In this document: positions 30,201-38,603 of the stretch, one piece after another
Layout: every line of letters begins with the position of its first letter
How positions within the stretch are numbered: the stretch's first letter is position 1
Made by a program: the position numbers and the translations under genes
Notes under the pieces: generated by a model
What the model was told of the DNA's origin: nothing
The model's database searches: none
What the model saw: only the letters and a program-made list of their open reading frames with translations
Origin: Polyangium jinanense
Lineage (GTDB): Bacteria; Myxococcota; Polyangia; Polyangiales; Polyangiaceae
DNA length: 64,000 bases
Direction: 5' to 3'
Assembly: GCF_028435365.1 (NCBI RefSeq)
Contig: NZ_JAGTJJ010000018.1
Coordinates: 124,001 to 188,000 of the forward strand

Positions 30201-31200
30201 CGCCTCGCCTTGCAAGGGCGGCGAGTTCCCCTGCCCGCCCGGCCAGAAGTGCGAGAACGTCACAAAGAGCGAGACCGGCGAGTCGCTCGATTTCTATTGC
30301 GTCCCCGACAACTGCGGCGATTGCTCGGTGAAGACGGTCAAGGACGCGGCCGGCAACGTGATCTGCGCGCCTGCCGACACGCCGGCCGACGCGAATTGCA
30401 ACAAGCCGCCCGTGTGCGTCTGCAAAGGCCAGGCGGGCTGCAAGGATCCTTGCGATGGCGTGAGCTGCCCGAGTGGCCAGGTCTGCGCGAATTTCGGGGC
30501 GAACCTCGGCAAGTGCGTGGTGGACACCTGCTACAACGTGCCTTGCCTCGGCTGCAACAAGGCGTGCAACCTCGGCTCCTGCGTGGACAACCCCTGCGTG
30601 CCCGGCGCTTGCCAGCCCGACGAGGTTTGCAAGCCGAGCGCCGATTTCACCTCGTTCTCGTGCGTCCCGACCTGCGCGGACGTCGATTGCGCGGCGGGCA
30701 CGACCTGCAAAGACGGCGCGTGCGTCCCGACCTGCGATCCGGCGTGCGACGGGGGCGAGACCTGCGACATGGGCCAAACCCCGCCGGTCTGCGTGCAAAA
30801 CAAGTGCGCCGGGGCCTGCTCGAACGGCGGCTGCTGCGACCCGCTCACGGGCGCGTGCGGCAACTGCCCGTGCGAGGGCGTCCTTTGCCCGAGCGGGCAG
30901 GTTTGTCACGGCGGCGAGTGCGTCGATCCCATGGGCGGCACGGGCTCGGGCTCGGGCTCGGGCGCGGGCGGCGCGGGCGGCGGGGGCGGCGCGGGCGGCA
31001 TGGCTGGCGCGGGTCCCGGCGCGGGCGGCTCTGCGGGTGCGCCCGACAAGGGCGTCTGGGGCCTCGCGACGGGCGGCGGCGGATGCGCTTGCTCCGCGGC
31101 CGGCGATACGCGCTCCTCGACTGGCTGGCTCGCGCTCCTCGGCTTGCCCCTGGCCTTCCTTCGCCGGCGTCGTTCGGGACGCGACGCGAAGGCTGCGTAA
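27265..31200 (+). CDS. VWA/MopE-repeat surface protein with MYXO-CTERM (paralogue 1)
   Basis: A 1311-aa exported protein. Signal peptide (cleavage near ALA-EPAA); VWA domain (about 50-335) with MIDAS motif DTSGSM and VTDGGENCD; eleven Cys/Asp repeats of the CDGxDNDCDGxxD type (about 338-960), the putative metal-binding repeat named after copper-binding MopE; a cysteine-rich EGF-like region (about 960-1220); a Gly/Ala linker; and a MYXO-CTERM sorting signal (GGGGCACSAAG, hydrophobic helix, RRRR). Predicted to be calcium- or metal-binding, exported and anchored at the outer surface. The next gene is a full-length paralogue; role in adhesion is inferred. Confidence 0.88.
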   Translation: MFTRVRTLLGQRSVQGKVGAIVGLAATLAAVRPALAEPAACLSFDPAAWPAPSKPYFMVMFDTSGSMTDPVGSNNSCGYVNDRLGHGRCAIKNTFQAFAGQANFGLATFAKVQKGCDAACTPALCLHSDFPGNADKAGCGPEPGTCGSPPVAQPNSGCRDGANIVVPLLIDNYYSPPPNPSNIGELLKWVDNDCSDQKELFAQGNTPLNGMLRSAYRYFSEGWASPVVAGLVHPSPLGTLAQGERPCRSVNVILVTDGGENCDTVDDAKDAAADLLTGFTKSGITWSIKTHVIDFGQVGSQADQIAASGGTGAAQDAANEASLSLAFANIIAGAIKPESCNNADDNCNGCTDEGFVHYCNKGQTCCAWSTPAQRATCLTNYKATISTADPDGDLTLLPCTTAAQQQDPANWLCFNPKETCDNVDNNCDPETTIDGDPQNTVDEGVFKCGNPLHCPTTETCNGQDDDCDGLTDEGLGASCTCKPSPEVCDGCDNDCDGVADNGIPAIPCGLTTPLNCAGTLSCKPPQNVPIGTCAPSGGYNTCQNNPMTETCDGVDNDCDGTIDDGVAATECVPVGTPSNLNYGPNSQCKKGTQPCGSSVCAGFVGPSAELCDGIDNDCDGTVDESPFGVGTPCGVNQPPCTTGLTACVNGALVCQGGTQPQAEVCDGADNDCDGTIDETPLADAPAAGMNGCWTNPGNCCTFGNLQWCPPPGGSCNGTGMLTAPCNTGKLVCQGLQKWVCATPKAPEPEACDGLDNDCNGVVDDGNIAQVGEPCGSDTGECQIGALACSAGVLDCMGDIGPTKELCDGKDNDCDGTIDNGIVAGEVCTVMYDKTLYPGDRSAAPCQPGVLQCDGQGGGSCAGGIGPSPEVCDGLDNDCDGKVDESGPAPDGIDGSANPAPPPAVNIGDPCGLNVGVCAEGTYGCVNGQLTCIGGMEATNEACDCLDNDCDGTTDEQDPGKPKVCSTGKECVKSGNSCACASPCKGGEFPCPPGQKCENVTKSETGESLDFYCVPDNCGDCSVKTVKDAAGNVICAPADTPADANCNKPPVCVCKGQAGCKDPCDGVSCPSGQVCANFGANLGKCVVDTCYNVPCLGCNKACNLGSCVDNPCVPGACQPDEVCKPSADFTSFSCVPTCADVDCAAGTTCKDGACVPTCDPACDGGETCDMGQTPPVCVQNKCAGACSNGGCCDPLTGACGNCPCEGVLCPSGQVCHGGECVDPMGGTGSGSGSGAGGAGGGGGAGGMAGAGPGAGGSAGAPDKGVWGLATGGGGCACSAAGDTRSSTGWLALLGLPLAFLRRRRSGRDAKAA

Positions 31201-31250
31201 TTCCCCAATCGAATCACTCACGGCCGCGGCGGGGCTCGGTCTCGCCGCGG
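31201..31250 (+). pseudogene. 50-nt remnant of a MopE/SUMF1 lipoprotein gene
   Basis: Ungapped match of 41/50 bases to 35735-35784, the signal-peptide coding start of the third gene. It sits immediately after the stop of paralogue 1, as the intact gene does after paralogue 2. The original start codon and everything downstream are gone. Confidence 0.6.
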
Positions 31251-31728
31251 ATCGCCATTGTGTCAGCCCGCGGGCGTAGACGAGCCGAGGGGCCGTAGCT
31301 CACGGCGCCGACGAAGACCCCACGCCGGTTCGGCGCAGAGAACGAGCTTACTTCCTGCATCGTCGAGCCGAACCGCCAGCCCTTCGACACCCGCTTCCCC
31401 CGGGGCTGCGCCTCCGCCCCACACGGAGCCCGCCTCGGGGCATCACGCGGCCTATCCTGCCGAAATCACGACGGAAAACGCCCTCTATTCCGTCCCGATC
31501 AAGAGAGTTTACGCCTCGCACGAACTCTTGTAGGGTGAACGAGCATCATCTTCCCGGCTCTCGGGATCAGACGGAGCATCGTCCGATCGCCCGGTGCCGG
31601 GCGTGATGGAAACCCGTACGTCGAGGCAAACTCCTTTTGCAAAATTCGCGTTCGTCCCGTTCCTACTTTCCTTCGGCTGACACGCGTCGCTGCATGACGT
31701 GGTCGGGCCGGGGCTGGATCACGAGAAC
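31201..31728 (+). other. Intergenic region between MopE paralogues
   Basis: 528 bp with no intact gene. The first 50 bp are the remnant described above. The remainder is less GC-rich around 31480-31680 (for example GAAATCACGACGG and TTTTGCAAAATTCG) and contains an imperfect hairpin CAAGAG...CTCTTG at 31499-31530. It must contain the promoter of paralogue 2; I cannot assign it. Confidence 0.5.
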
Positions 31729-34700
31729 ATGAACAGGACCCTCTTCTCCCGTGGCATTGGCCGTCGCAAGCTTGGTATCGCGCCGGTCCTCACTGGTGCG
31801 GCCCTCGTGGCCGCCGCGTCGCTCACGGCGCCGCTCGCCTCCGCAGAGGAGCCTGCGTGCCTGAGCGCGGATCCGAAGGACTGGCCTTCGTCCGCGAAGC
31901 CGTACTTCATGATCCTCTTCGACACCTCCGGGTCGATGACGGGAGGCGCTCCGAGCAGCGCGAATCCGTTGCCCGACTCGTGCGGCTTCGGGTCGACCCG
32001 CATCAGCCACGCGAAGTGCGCCCTGCGGAAGATGTTTTTCGCGTTCGGCGGGCAGGTGAACTTCGGGCTCGCCGGGTTCTCGCGCGGCTTTGTCACCAGC
32101 GGTTGCACCGCAGCTTGCGGGGCGACCGGCACCGGCGGGTGCATCTGGCAGAGTTACACCGGCGGAGGCAACCCCTCCGGCGGCTGCGGCCTCGAGCCGA
32201 CCTCGCAGGCGAACTCCGAGGATCGACGCGGCGCCGAGATCCTCGTCCCGATGCAGCGCGACAACTTCTACGCGCCGCCGCTCGAGCCTTCGAATGTCCC
32301 GGAGCTGCTCAAGTGGGTCGACAACGACTGTTCGCTGCACCCGACGTGGCCGATCAGCTACGAGCTCTGGCCGTCAGGTGAGACGCCGCTGAACGGCATC
32401 CTGCGCGACGCCTACCGGTACCTCTCGACTTCCTGGGCCAGGCCCATCAGCGGCGACCCGAGTTTCGACTCACCGATCGCCCAGTCCGGCGAGCGCGGCT
32501 GCCGCACGATCAACACGATCCTCATCACGGACGGCCTCGAGACGTGTGACAACCCGGCCGACGCGGTCGACGCGGCTGGCGATCTGCTCGCGGGCTTCGA
32601 TCGTGGCGGGATCCACTGGTCGGTCAAGACACACGTCATCGACTTCGGTACCTCGTCTGCGGCAAACGCCGCGCTCGCGGCGGCCGGCGGCACGGGGACG
32701 TCGACGCCAGCGACGAACGAGACGCAGCTCTCGCAGGCGCTCTCGAACATCATCGCCGCTGCCGTCAAGCCCGAGACCTGCGACAACGCCGATAACAACT
32801 GCAACGGCTGCACGGACGAGGGCTTCGCCCATTACTGCAACCAGGGGCAGACGTGCTGCTCGTGGTCGACGGCCGCCCAGCGCGCGACGTGCATGTCGAC
32901 GTACCAGAGCACGATCACCCCGGCGAACCCGGGCGGCGACCTGACGAAGCTACCCTGCACGACGCCCACGCAGGCGACCCAGCCGACCACCTGGCTCTGC
33001 TACAACCCCAAGGAGAGCTGCGACAACGTCGACAACAACTGCGATCCCGGGCCCGCGTTCGACGGCGATGCGGCGAACACCATCGACGAGAACGTGACGA
33101 AGTGCGGCAACCCGGCGCATTGCCCGAAGCCGGAGACCTGCAACAGCCAGGACGACGACTGCGACGGGCAAACCGACGAGGGCGGCATCTGCGTCGTGCC
33201 GTGTGTTCCCTCGCCGGAGATCTGCGACGGCTGCGACAACGACTGCGACGGCATCGCGGACAACGGCGCGCCGAACGCCTCGTGTGGCCTCCCGAGCCCG
33301 AATAACTGCGTCGGCACGCTGACGTGCAAGGCGGCGCAGAACGTGCCACAGCCGGGCGCTTGCGTGGCGAACGGCGGGTTCAACGCCTGCACGAACAACC
33401 CGCAGATCGAGACCTGCGACGGCCAGGACAACGATTGCGACGGCACGGTCGACGACGGCGTGCCGCCCGCGCAGTGCGTGCCCGTCGGCACGCCGTCGAA
33501 CCTGAACTACGGCGCGAACAGCCAATGCAAGCGGGGCACGCAGCCCTGCAATGGCACGTGCCAGGGCTTCATCGGGCCGAGCGCGGAGATCTGCGACGGC
33601 ATCGACAACGATTGCGACGGCGTGGTCGACGAGAGCCCGTTCGGCGTCGGCACGCCTTGCGGCGCCAACCAGCCGCCGTGCACGACCGGCCTCACGGCCT
33701 GCGTCAACGGCGCGCTCGTCTGCCAGGGCGGCGTGCAGCCCGGACCCGAGGTCTGCGACGGCACGGACAACGATTGCGACGGCTCGATCGACGAGACGCC
33801 GCTCGCGGACGCGCCGACCGGCGCCAACAATGGCTGCTGGACCGAGCCGGGCCAGTGCTGCACGTTCGGCAACCTGAAATGGTGCCCGCCGGCCGGCGCG
33901 ACCTGCACGGGAACGGGCACGCTCACGGCGCCGTGCAACACCGGCAAGCTCGTCTGTCAGGGCGCGCAGAAGTGGGTCTGCTCGAATCCGAAGGCCCCGA
34001 GCCCGGAGGTCTGCGACGGCCTCGACAACAACTGCAATGGCATGCTCGACGACGGCAACCTGCCGCAGGTCGGCACGACGTGCGGCACCGATCAGGGCGA
34101 ATGCGCGACGGGTACGCTCGCCTGCAATGCCGGCGTGCTCGATTGCGCGAACGACGTCGGCCCGGTGTCCGAGATCTGCGACGGCAAGGACAACGATTGC
34201 GACGGCGTGAACGACAACGGCATCCCCTCGGGCGGCCCGTGCGTTCCGACGTACGACACGGCGCTTTATCCGGGCGATCGCAGCGCCTCGCCGTGCACCC
34301 CGGGTGAGTTCCTCTGCAATGGCGCGGCCGGCGTGGAGTGCCTCGGCGGCGTCTCGCCACAGCCCGAGCTCTGCGACGGCATCGACAACGACTGCGACGG
34401 CACGGTGGACGAGAGCGGCCCCGGGCCGGACGGCGTCGACGGCTCGATGAACCCGCAGCCCACGCCGGTCGGCAGCATCGGCCAGGCGTGCGGCGTGGAG
34501 ACGGGCGAGTGCAAGCAGGGCACGTTCGCCTGCGTGAACGGCGGGTTCGTCTGCACGGGCGAGATCACGCCGGTCCTCGAGGTCTGCGATTGCAACGACA
34601 ACGACTGCGACGGACAGAGCGACAACCCCAACAACGGCATCCCGCTGTGCAGCACCGGCAAGGAGTGCGTGAAGGGGAGCGCGGGCGTGTGCCAGTGCGC

Positions 34701-35724
34701 GAGCGCGTGCAACCCCGGCAAAGAGTATCCGTGCCCGCCCGGCCAGCAATGCCAGCAGGTGACGGAGAGCTCGACGGGCGAGAATCTCGGCTTCTTCTGC
34801 GTGTCGGAGCCCTGCGTCGATTGCGAGCTGAAGACGGTCAAGGACGCGAACGGTAACGTGCTCTGCGCGCCCGCCGATACGCCGGCCGACGCGAATTGCG
34901 CCAAGCCGCCCGTGTGCGTCTGCAAGGGCCAGGCGGGCTGCAAGGATCCGTGCGACGGCGTGAGCTGCGGCGCGGGTGAGGTCTGCACGGCGTACGGGCC
35001 GAAGGCTGGCCAGTGCGTGGTGGACAACTGCTACAACGTGCCTTGCAACGGCTGCAACAAGGTCTGCAACCTCGGCTCGTGCATCGACAACCCGTGCCAG
35101 CCGGAGAGCTGCCCGGCCGATCAGATCTGCAAGCCGAGCGCCGATTACACCACGTTCACGTGCGTCTCGACCTGCGCGAACGTGGATTGCCCGTCGGGCC
35201 AGGTCTGCCAGGGCGGCACGTGCGTGGCCGCCTGCAGCCCGAATTGCGGACCCGATCAATACTGCGACATCACGCAGACCCCGCCCGCCTGCGTCCAGAA
35301 CCAGTGCGCCGGCCCCTGCGCGAGCGGCGGCTGCTGCAATCCGGTGACGGGCGCCTGCGGCAATTGCCCCTGCGAGGGCGTCGTTTGCCCCGAAGGGCAG
35401 GTTTGTCAGAACGATTGCCCGCCGGGCGTCGCTTGCAGCCGCGGTGAATGCGTCGAGCCCATGGGCGGCCCGGGTTCCACCTCGAGCTCGAGCGGCTCGG
35501 GCGGCGCGGGTGGTGACGGCGGCGCGGCCGGCGCTGGCCCCGGCACGGGCGGTTCGGCCGGCGCTGGCGACAGTGGCGTGTGGGGCCTCGCGACGGGCGG
35601 CGGCGGTTGCGCTTGCTCCGCGGCCGGCGACACGCGCTCTTCGGCCGGGTGGCTCGCGCTCCTCGGTTTGCCCTTGGCCTTCCTCCGCCGGCGTCGGTCG
35701 GCGCGCAACGTGGAGGTTGCGTGA
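31729..35724 (+). CDS. VWA/MopE-repeat surface protein with MYXO-CTERM (paralogue 2)
   Basis: A 1331-aa tandem paralogue of the preceding gene with the same order: signal peptide (ending PLASA), VWA domain with DTSGSM, eleven DNDCDG-type repeats in one-to-one register, cysteine-rich region, Gly/Ser linker and MYXO-CTERM tail (GGGGCACSAAG...LALLGLPLAFLRRRR). The C-terminal halves are the most similar; the linker and the loop after the MIDAS differ. I chose the ATG that begins MNRTLFSRG, ten codons after a possible GTG. The stop overlaps the next start (TGATG). Confidence 0.88.
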   Translation: MNRTLFSRGIGRRKLGIAPVLTGAALVAAASLTAPLASAEEPACLSADPKDWPSSAKPYFMILFDTSGSMTGGAPSSANPLPDSCGFGSTRISHAKCALRKMFFAFGGQVNFGLAGFSRGFVTSGCTAACGATGTGGCIWQSYTGGGNPSGGCGLEPTSQANSEDRRGAEILVPMQRDNFYAPPLEPSNVPELLKWVDNDCSLHPTWPISYELWPSGETPLNGILRDAYRYLSTSWARPISGDPSFDSPIAQSGERGCRTINTILITDGLETCDNPADAVDAAGDLLAGFDRGGIHWSVKTHVIDFGTSSAANAALAAAGGTGTSTPATNETQLSQALSNIIAAAVKPETCDNADNNCNGCTDEGFAHYCNQGQTCCSWSTAAQRATCMSTYQSTITPANPGGDLTKLPCTTPTQATQPTTWLCYNPKESCDNVDNNCDPGPAFDGDAANTIDENVTKCGNPAHCPKPETCNSQDDDCDGQTDEGGICVVPCVPSPEICDGCDNDCDGIADNGAPNASCGLPSPNNCVGTLTCKAAQNVPQPGACVANGGFNACTNNPQIETCDGQDNDCDGTVDDGVPPAQCVPVGTPSNLNYGANSQCKRGTQPCNGTCQGFIGPSAEICDGIDNDCDGVVDESPFGVGTPCGANQPPCTTGLTACVNGALVCQGGVQPGPEVCDGTDNDCDGSIDETPLADAPTGANNGCWTEPGQCCTFGNLKWCPPAGATCTGTGTLTAPCNTGKLVCQGAQKWVCSNPKAPSPEVCDGLDNNCNGMLDDGNLPQVGTTCGTDQGECATGTLACNAGVLDCANDVGPVSEICDGKDNDCDGVNDNGIPSGGPCVPTYDTALYPGDRSASPCTPGEFLCNGAAGVECLGGVSPQPELCDGIDNDCDGTVDESGPGPDGVDGSMNPQPTPVGSIGQACGVETGECKQGTFACVNGGFVCTGEITPVLEVCDCNDNDCDGQSDNPNNGIPLCSTGKECVKGSAGVCQCASACNPGKEYPCPPGQQCQQVTESSTGENLGFFCVSEPCVDCELKTVKDANGNVLCAPADTPADANCAKPPVCVCKGQAGCKDPCDGVSCGAGEVCTAYGPKAGQCVVDNCYNVPCNGCNKVCNLGSCIDNPCQPESCPADQICKPSADYTTFTCVSTCANVDCPSGQVCQGGTCVAACSPNCGPDQYCDITQTPPACVQNQCAGPCASGGCCNPVTGACGNCPCEGVVCPEGQVCQNDCPPGVACSRGECVEPMGGPGSTSSSSGSGGAGGDGGAAGAGPGTGGSAGAGDSGVWGLATGGGGCACSAAGDTRSSAGWLALLGLPLAFLRRRRSARNVEVA

Positions 35725-38510
35725 TGAGCTTCTCTTCCAAACTCGGATGGCTCGCGGCCGCGGCGGGGCTCGCCCTCGCCGCGGGCTCCGCGGGATGCAC
35801 CACGCAGGCATTCTGCTTCGACGATTGCGATAGCGGCTCGTCCACCGGCACCTCCAGTTCCTCCGGCACCGGCGGTACGGGCGGTGAAGGTGGATGCCTC
35901 TTCGGCTGCGGCGGCACGGGCGGCACGGCCGGCGAGGGCGGCGCGGGCGGCAGCGGCGGCTGCGTGCCGTCCGACAGCGGCGTCGAGGAGTGCAACGGCA
36001 AGGACGACGACTGCAATGGCAAGGTCGACGACCTTCCGGACTGGAGCACGCCCGAGGCCTGCGGCACCTGCGCCAACAATTGCTATCAGGTCCTGCTCAA
36101 CACGGACCCCGACACGATCGCCTGCACCCCGAGCGCGGATCCGGGCAATACCGACGGTACCTGCACCGGCAATTGCGCGGTCGATTACTACGATCTCGAT
36201 CCGAGCGCGCCGGGCTGCGAGTATTACTGCGTCTCCGGCGGCGCCGACGACTCGCTCTGCAACAACAAGGACGACGACTGCGACGGCATCAAGGACGAGG
36301 ACGTCGACCTCTGCACCAGCACCACCGATTGCGGCAAGTGCGGGCGCACCTGCGTCGTCCTCCACGGCACGCCGGCCTGCACCAGCAGCGCCGAGCCCGG
36401 GCAGGCTTGCAACGACGGCAACACGCAATGCGTGATCCAGTCGTGTGAGCCTGGGTTCTATGATCTCGACGGCTCGTATGCCACGGGCTGCGAGTACCAG
36501 TGCAACATCACGAACGGCGGCGTCGAGATCTGCGGAGACAGCCTCGACAACGATTGCGACGGCAAGATCGACGACGCCGACGATCTCTCGGGTGACATGC
36601 AGCTCGGCCAGGATTGCTATGGCGATCCCAACGGCGAATGCGCGACGCCCGCGCACCTCGGCAAGACCATCTGCCAGGGCCACAAGGTCGTCTGCGCCGG
36701 GCCCAACGTCCTCGTCGAGAACCAGAACCCCGAGCTCTGCAACAGCCTCGACGACGATTGCGACGGCATCGTCGACGACAGCCCCACCGACGCCGGCAAG
36801 GCCTGCGGCGTCAGCAACATCTTCCCCTGCGCCTTCGGCACCCAGCAATGCCAGAACGGCGCGCTCGTCTGCGTCGGCAACATCGATCCCAAGCCGGAGA
36901 TGTGCGACGGCGAGGACAACGATTGCGACGGCACGATCGACAAGACCAACGGCAGCCCGCCCCCGGACGCCGTCGGCGCTTGTGACGTCCCGCCGAACCC
37001 GCCCGCGGGCGCGACCACGCCTTGCAAGGCCGGCACGAAGGCCTGCGTCGGCGGCGCCATCGTGTGCCAGAACTCCGTCAAGCCGGCCGCAGGCGTGCAG
37101 GACGGCTGCAACATCGACGCGAACTGCGACGGCGCGCTGACGAACCAGCCCGACAAGCAGACCGACGTCAACAACTGCGGCATGTGTGGCAAGAGCTGCT
37201 ACACGGGCGCGGTCCACTCCACGTGGTCCTGCGCCGCCGGCGCTTGCCAGTTCAAGGGCTGCGAGCCGGGGTATTACGATCTCAACAACGATCAGAAGTG
37301 CGAGTACGACTGCGACTTCATCTCGGCGCAGGAGACTTGCAACGGCCTCGACGACGATTGCGACGGCCAGATCGACGAGAACGTCATCGCCCCCTTGCCC
37401 ACCCAGGTCTGCGGCGTCAGCCCCTCCGCCACCAAGGCCGAGTGCACCACCGGAGTCAACGTCGCCTGCGTGATGGGCGCCTGGAAGTGCACCTTCCCCG
37501 CCACCGTCTGCACCGGGGCCGCCCCGAACTACTGCACCGGCACCCCCGAGCTCTGCGACAACTACGACAACGATTGCGACGGCGTCCAGAACGAGAACGT
37601 CGCCAACTGGAACAAGCCCTGCAACTCCGACGACGCTCTGCCCCCGCCCGGACACGGCGCCTGCCGCACGCAGGGGAAGTACGAGTGCGACGGCACCACG
37701 GCCGTCAAATGCAGCGCCACGCCGGCGAACTGCGCCAGTTTGCCCGGCGGTTGCGAAGAGAAGTGCGACGGCCTCGACAACGATTGCGACGGCGCTGCCG
37801 ACGAGCCCTACAGCAAGAAGGGCAGCAATGCCGCGTATTACGTCAAGCCGGCGGTCACGAAGCTCGGAGCGCAGAACAAGTGGATCATGACGTTCGAGGC
37901 CAGCCGCCCGAACGCCACCGCCGTCGTCCCCGGCACCGGCAATGGCTTCTGGACCAGCGCTCCCACGGGATCCACGCTCGACAAGACCCCGGCTTGCTCG
38001 GTCCAGGGGAAGATCCCCTGGTTCAACGTCACCCCGCGTGAGGTCGAGGACGTCTGCGCCGCGGCCGGCGGCACCGTCTGCAGCACGGCCGATTGGCAGG
38101 CCGCCGCGCGTACCCCCGCGCCGGATGCTTGCCTCTGGGGCTACGCGCCGCTCTCCGCGTGCAAGACCGGGTTCGTGGCGAACGTGAAGTACTGCAACCT
38201 CGGCTTCTCGTACGACTTCTCCCCGGATGTCGGCACGCAAAACGGTCTGCTCGTCACCGGCGACACGGTCAACCTGAAGAACTGCTGGGTCGATTGGACC
38301 GGACAAACCAATCCCCAGGTCTACGACATGACCGGTAACCTCCGCGAGATCACGAAGTCCGCGACGAACACGTATCCGCTGCTCGGCGGCGCCTTCAACA
38401 CCCAGGCCGAGTCCGGCGCCCAGTCGGACTTCACCTTCTACACCGTCGATCAGAACTTCCAGTTCTTCGACACCGGCTTCCGCTGCTGCTTCGCTGCGAA
38501 CCCGGGCTGA
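35724..38510 (+). CDS. MopE-repeat lipoprotein with SUMF1-like C-terminus
   Basis: A 928-aa lipoprotein (lipobox AGSAGC, Cys near residue 25) with a Gly/Ser-rich linker, eight clear and one degenerate CxxxDNDCDG-type repeats (about 90-700), and a C-terminal roughly 230-residue domain resembling the formylglycine-generating-enzyme/SUMF1 fold: VCSTADWQAAA, VYDMTGNLREITK and GFRCCF. In many bacteria this fold is a non-catalytic ligand-binding module. The TGATG overlap and TGGAGG ribosome-binding site couple it to paralogue 2, suggesting that the two work together at the cell surface. Confidence 0.85.
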   Translation: MSFSSKLGWLAAAAGLALAAGSAGCTTQAFCFDDCDSGSSTGTSSSSGTGGTGGEGGCLFGCGGTGGTAGEGGAGGSGGCVPSDSGVEECNGKDDDCNGKVDDLPDWSTPEACGTCANNCYQVLLNTDPDTIACTPSADPGNTDGTCTGNCAVDYYDLDPSAPGCEYYCVSGGADDSLCNNKDDDCDGIKDEDVDLCTSTTDCGKCGRTCVVLHGTPACTSSAEPGQACNDGNTQCVIQSCEPGFYDLDGSYATGCEYQCNITNGGVEICGDSLDNDCDGKIDDADDLSGDMQLGQDCYGDPNGECATPAHLGKTICQGHKVVCAGPNVLVENQNPELCNSLDDDCDGIVDDSPTDAGKACGVSNIFPCAFGTQQCQNGALVCVGNIDPKPEMCDGEDNDCDGTIDKTNGSPPPDAVGACDVPPNPPAGATTPCKAGTKACVGGAIVCQNSVKPAAGVQDGCNIDANCDGALTNQPDKQTDVNNCGMCGKSCYTGAVHSTWSCAAGACQFKGCEPGYYDLNNDQKCEYDCDFISAQETCNGLDDDCDGQIDENVIAPLPTQVCGVSPSATKAECTTGVNVACVMGAWKCTFPATVCTGAAPNYCTGTPELCDNYDNDCDGVQNENVANWNKPCNSDDALPPPGHGACRTQGKYECDGTTAVKCSATPANCASLPGGCEEKCDGLDNDCDGAADEPYSKKGSNAAYYVKPAVTKLGAQNKWIMTFEASRPNATAVVPGTGNGFWTSAPTGSTLDKTPACSVQGKIPWFNVTPREVEDVCAAAGGTVCSTADWQAAARTPAPDACLWGYAPLSACKTGFVANVKYCNLGFSYDFSPDVGTQNGLLVTGDTVNLKNCWVDWTGQTNPQVYDMTGNLREITKSATNTYPLLGGAFNTQAESGAQSDFTFYTVDQNFQFFDTGFRCCFAANPG

Positions 38511-38523
38511 AGGACCCTCCAAC

Positions 38524-38567
38524 GAAAAAGCCCACGCTCCCGAAACCCGGGACGCGTGGGCTTTTTC
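38524..38567. terminator. Bidirectional rho-independent terminator
   Basis: A 14-bp outer stem GAAAAAGCCCACGC/GCGTGGGCTTTTTC encloses an inner TCCCG/CGGGA stem. The A- and T-runs at the two ends serve both strands, stopping the MopE lipoprotein gene and the convergent haem-motif lipoprotein gene. Confidence 0.9.
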
Positions 38568-38603
38568 ATTCGAGGCCACGACGACGTGGCCCCCGCGCGG
38601 CGA

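Noticed and set aside
25705..31221. A very long minus-strand open frame antisense to the first MopE gene
   Set aside because: It is a continuation of the WYL frame produced by GC-rich repeats (complement of DNDCDG codons). Its composition is Ala/Arg/Val low complexity with no domain, while the plus strand has a clear secreted protein.
28280..37800. Regularly spaced repeats suggesting a CRISPR-like array
   Set aside because: The repeats are in frame, of variable spacing and encode MopE-type protein motifs; no CRISPR repeats or cas genes are present.
32950..38579. Two roughly 1000-residue minus-strand frames antisense to the second and third MopE genes
   Set aside because: They mirror the Cys/Asp repeats of the real genes, have no plausible start or domain, and overlap well-supported coding sequence completely.
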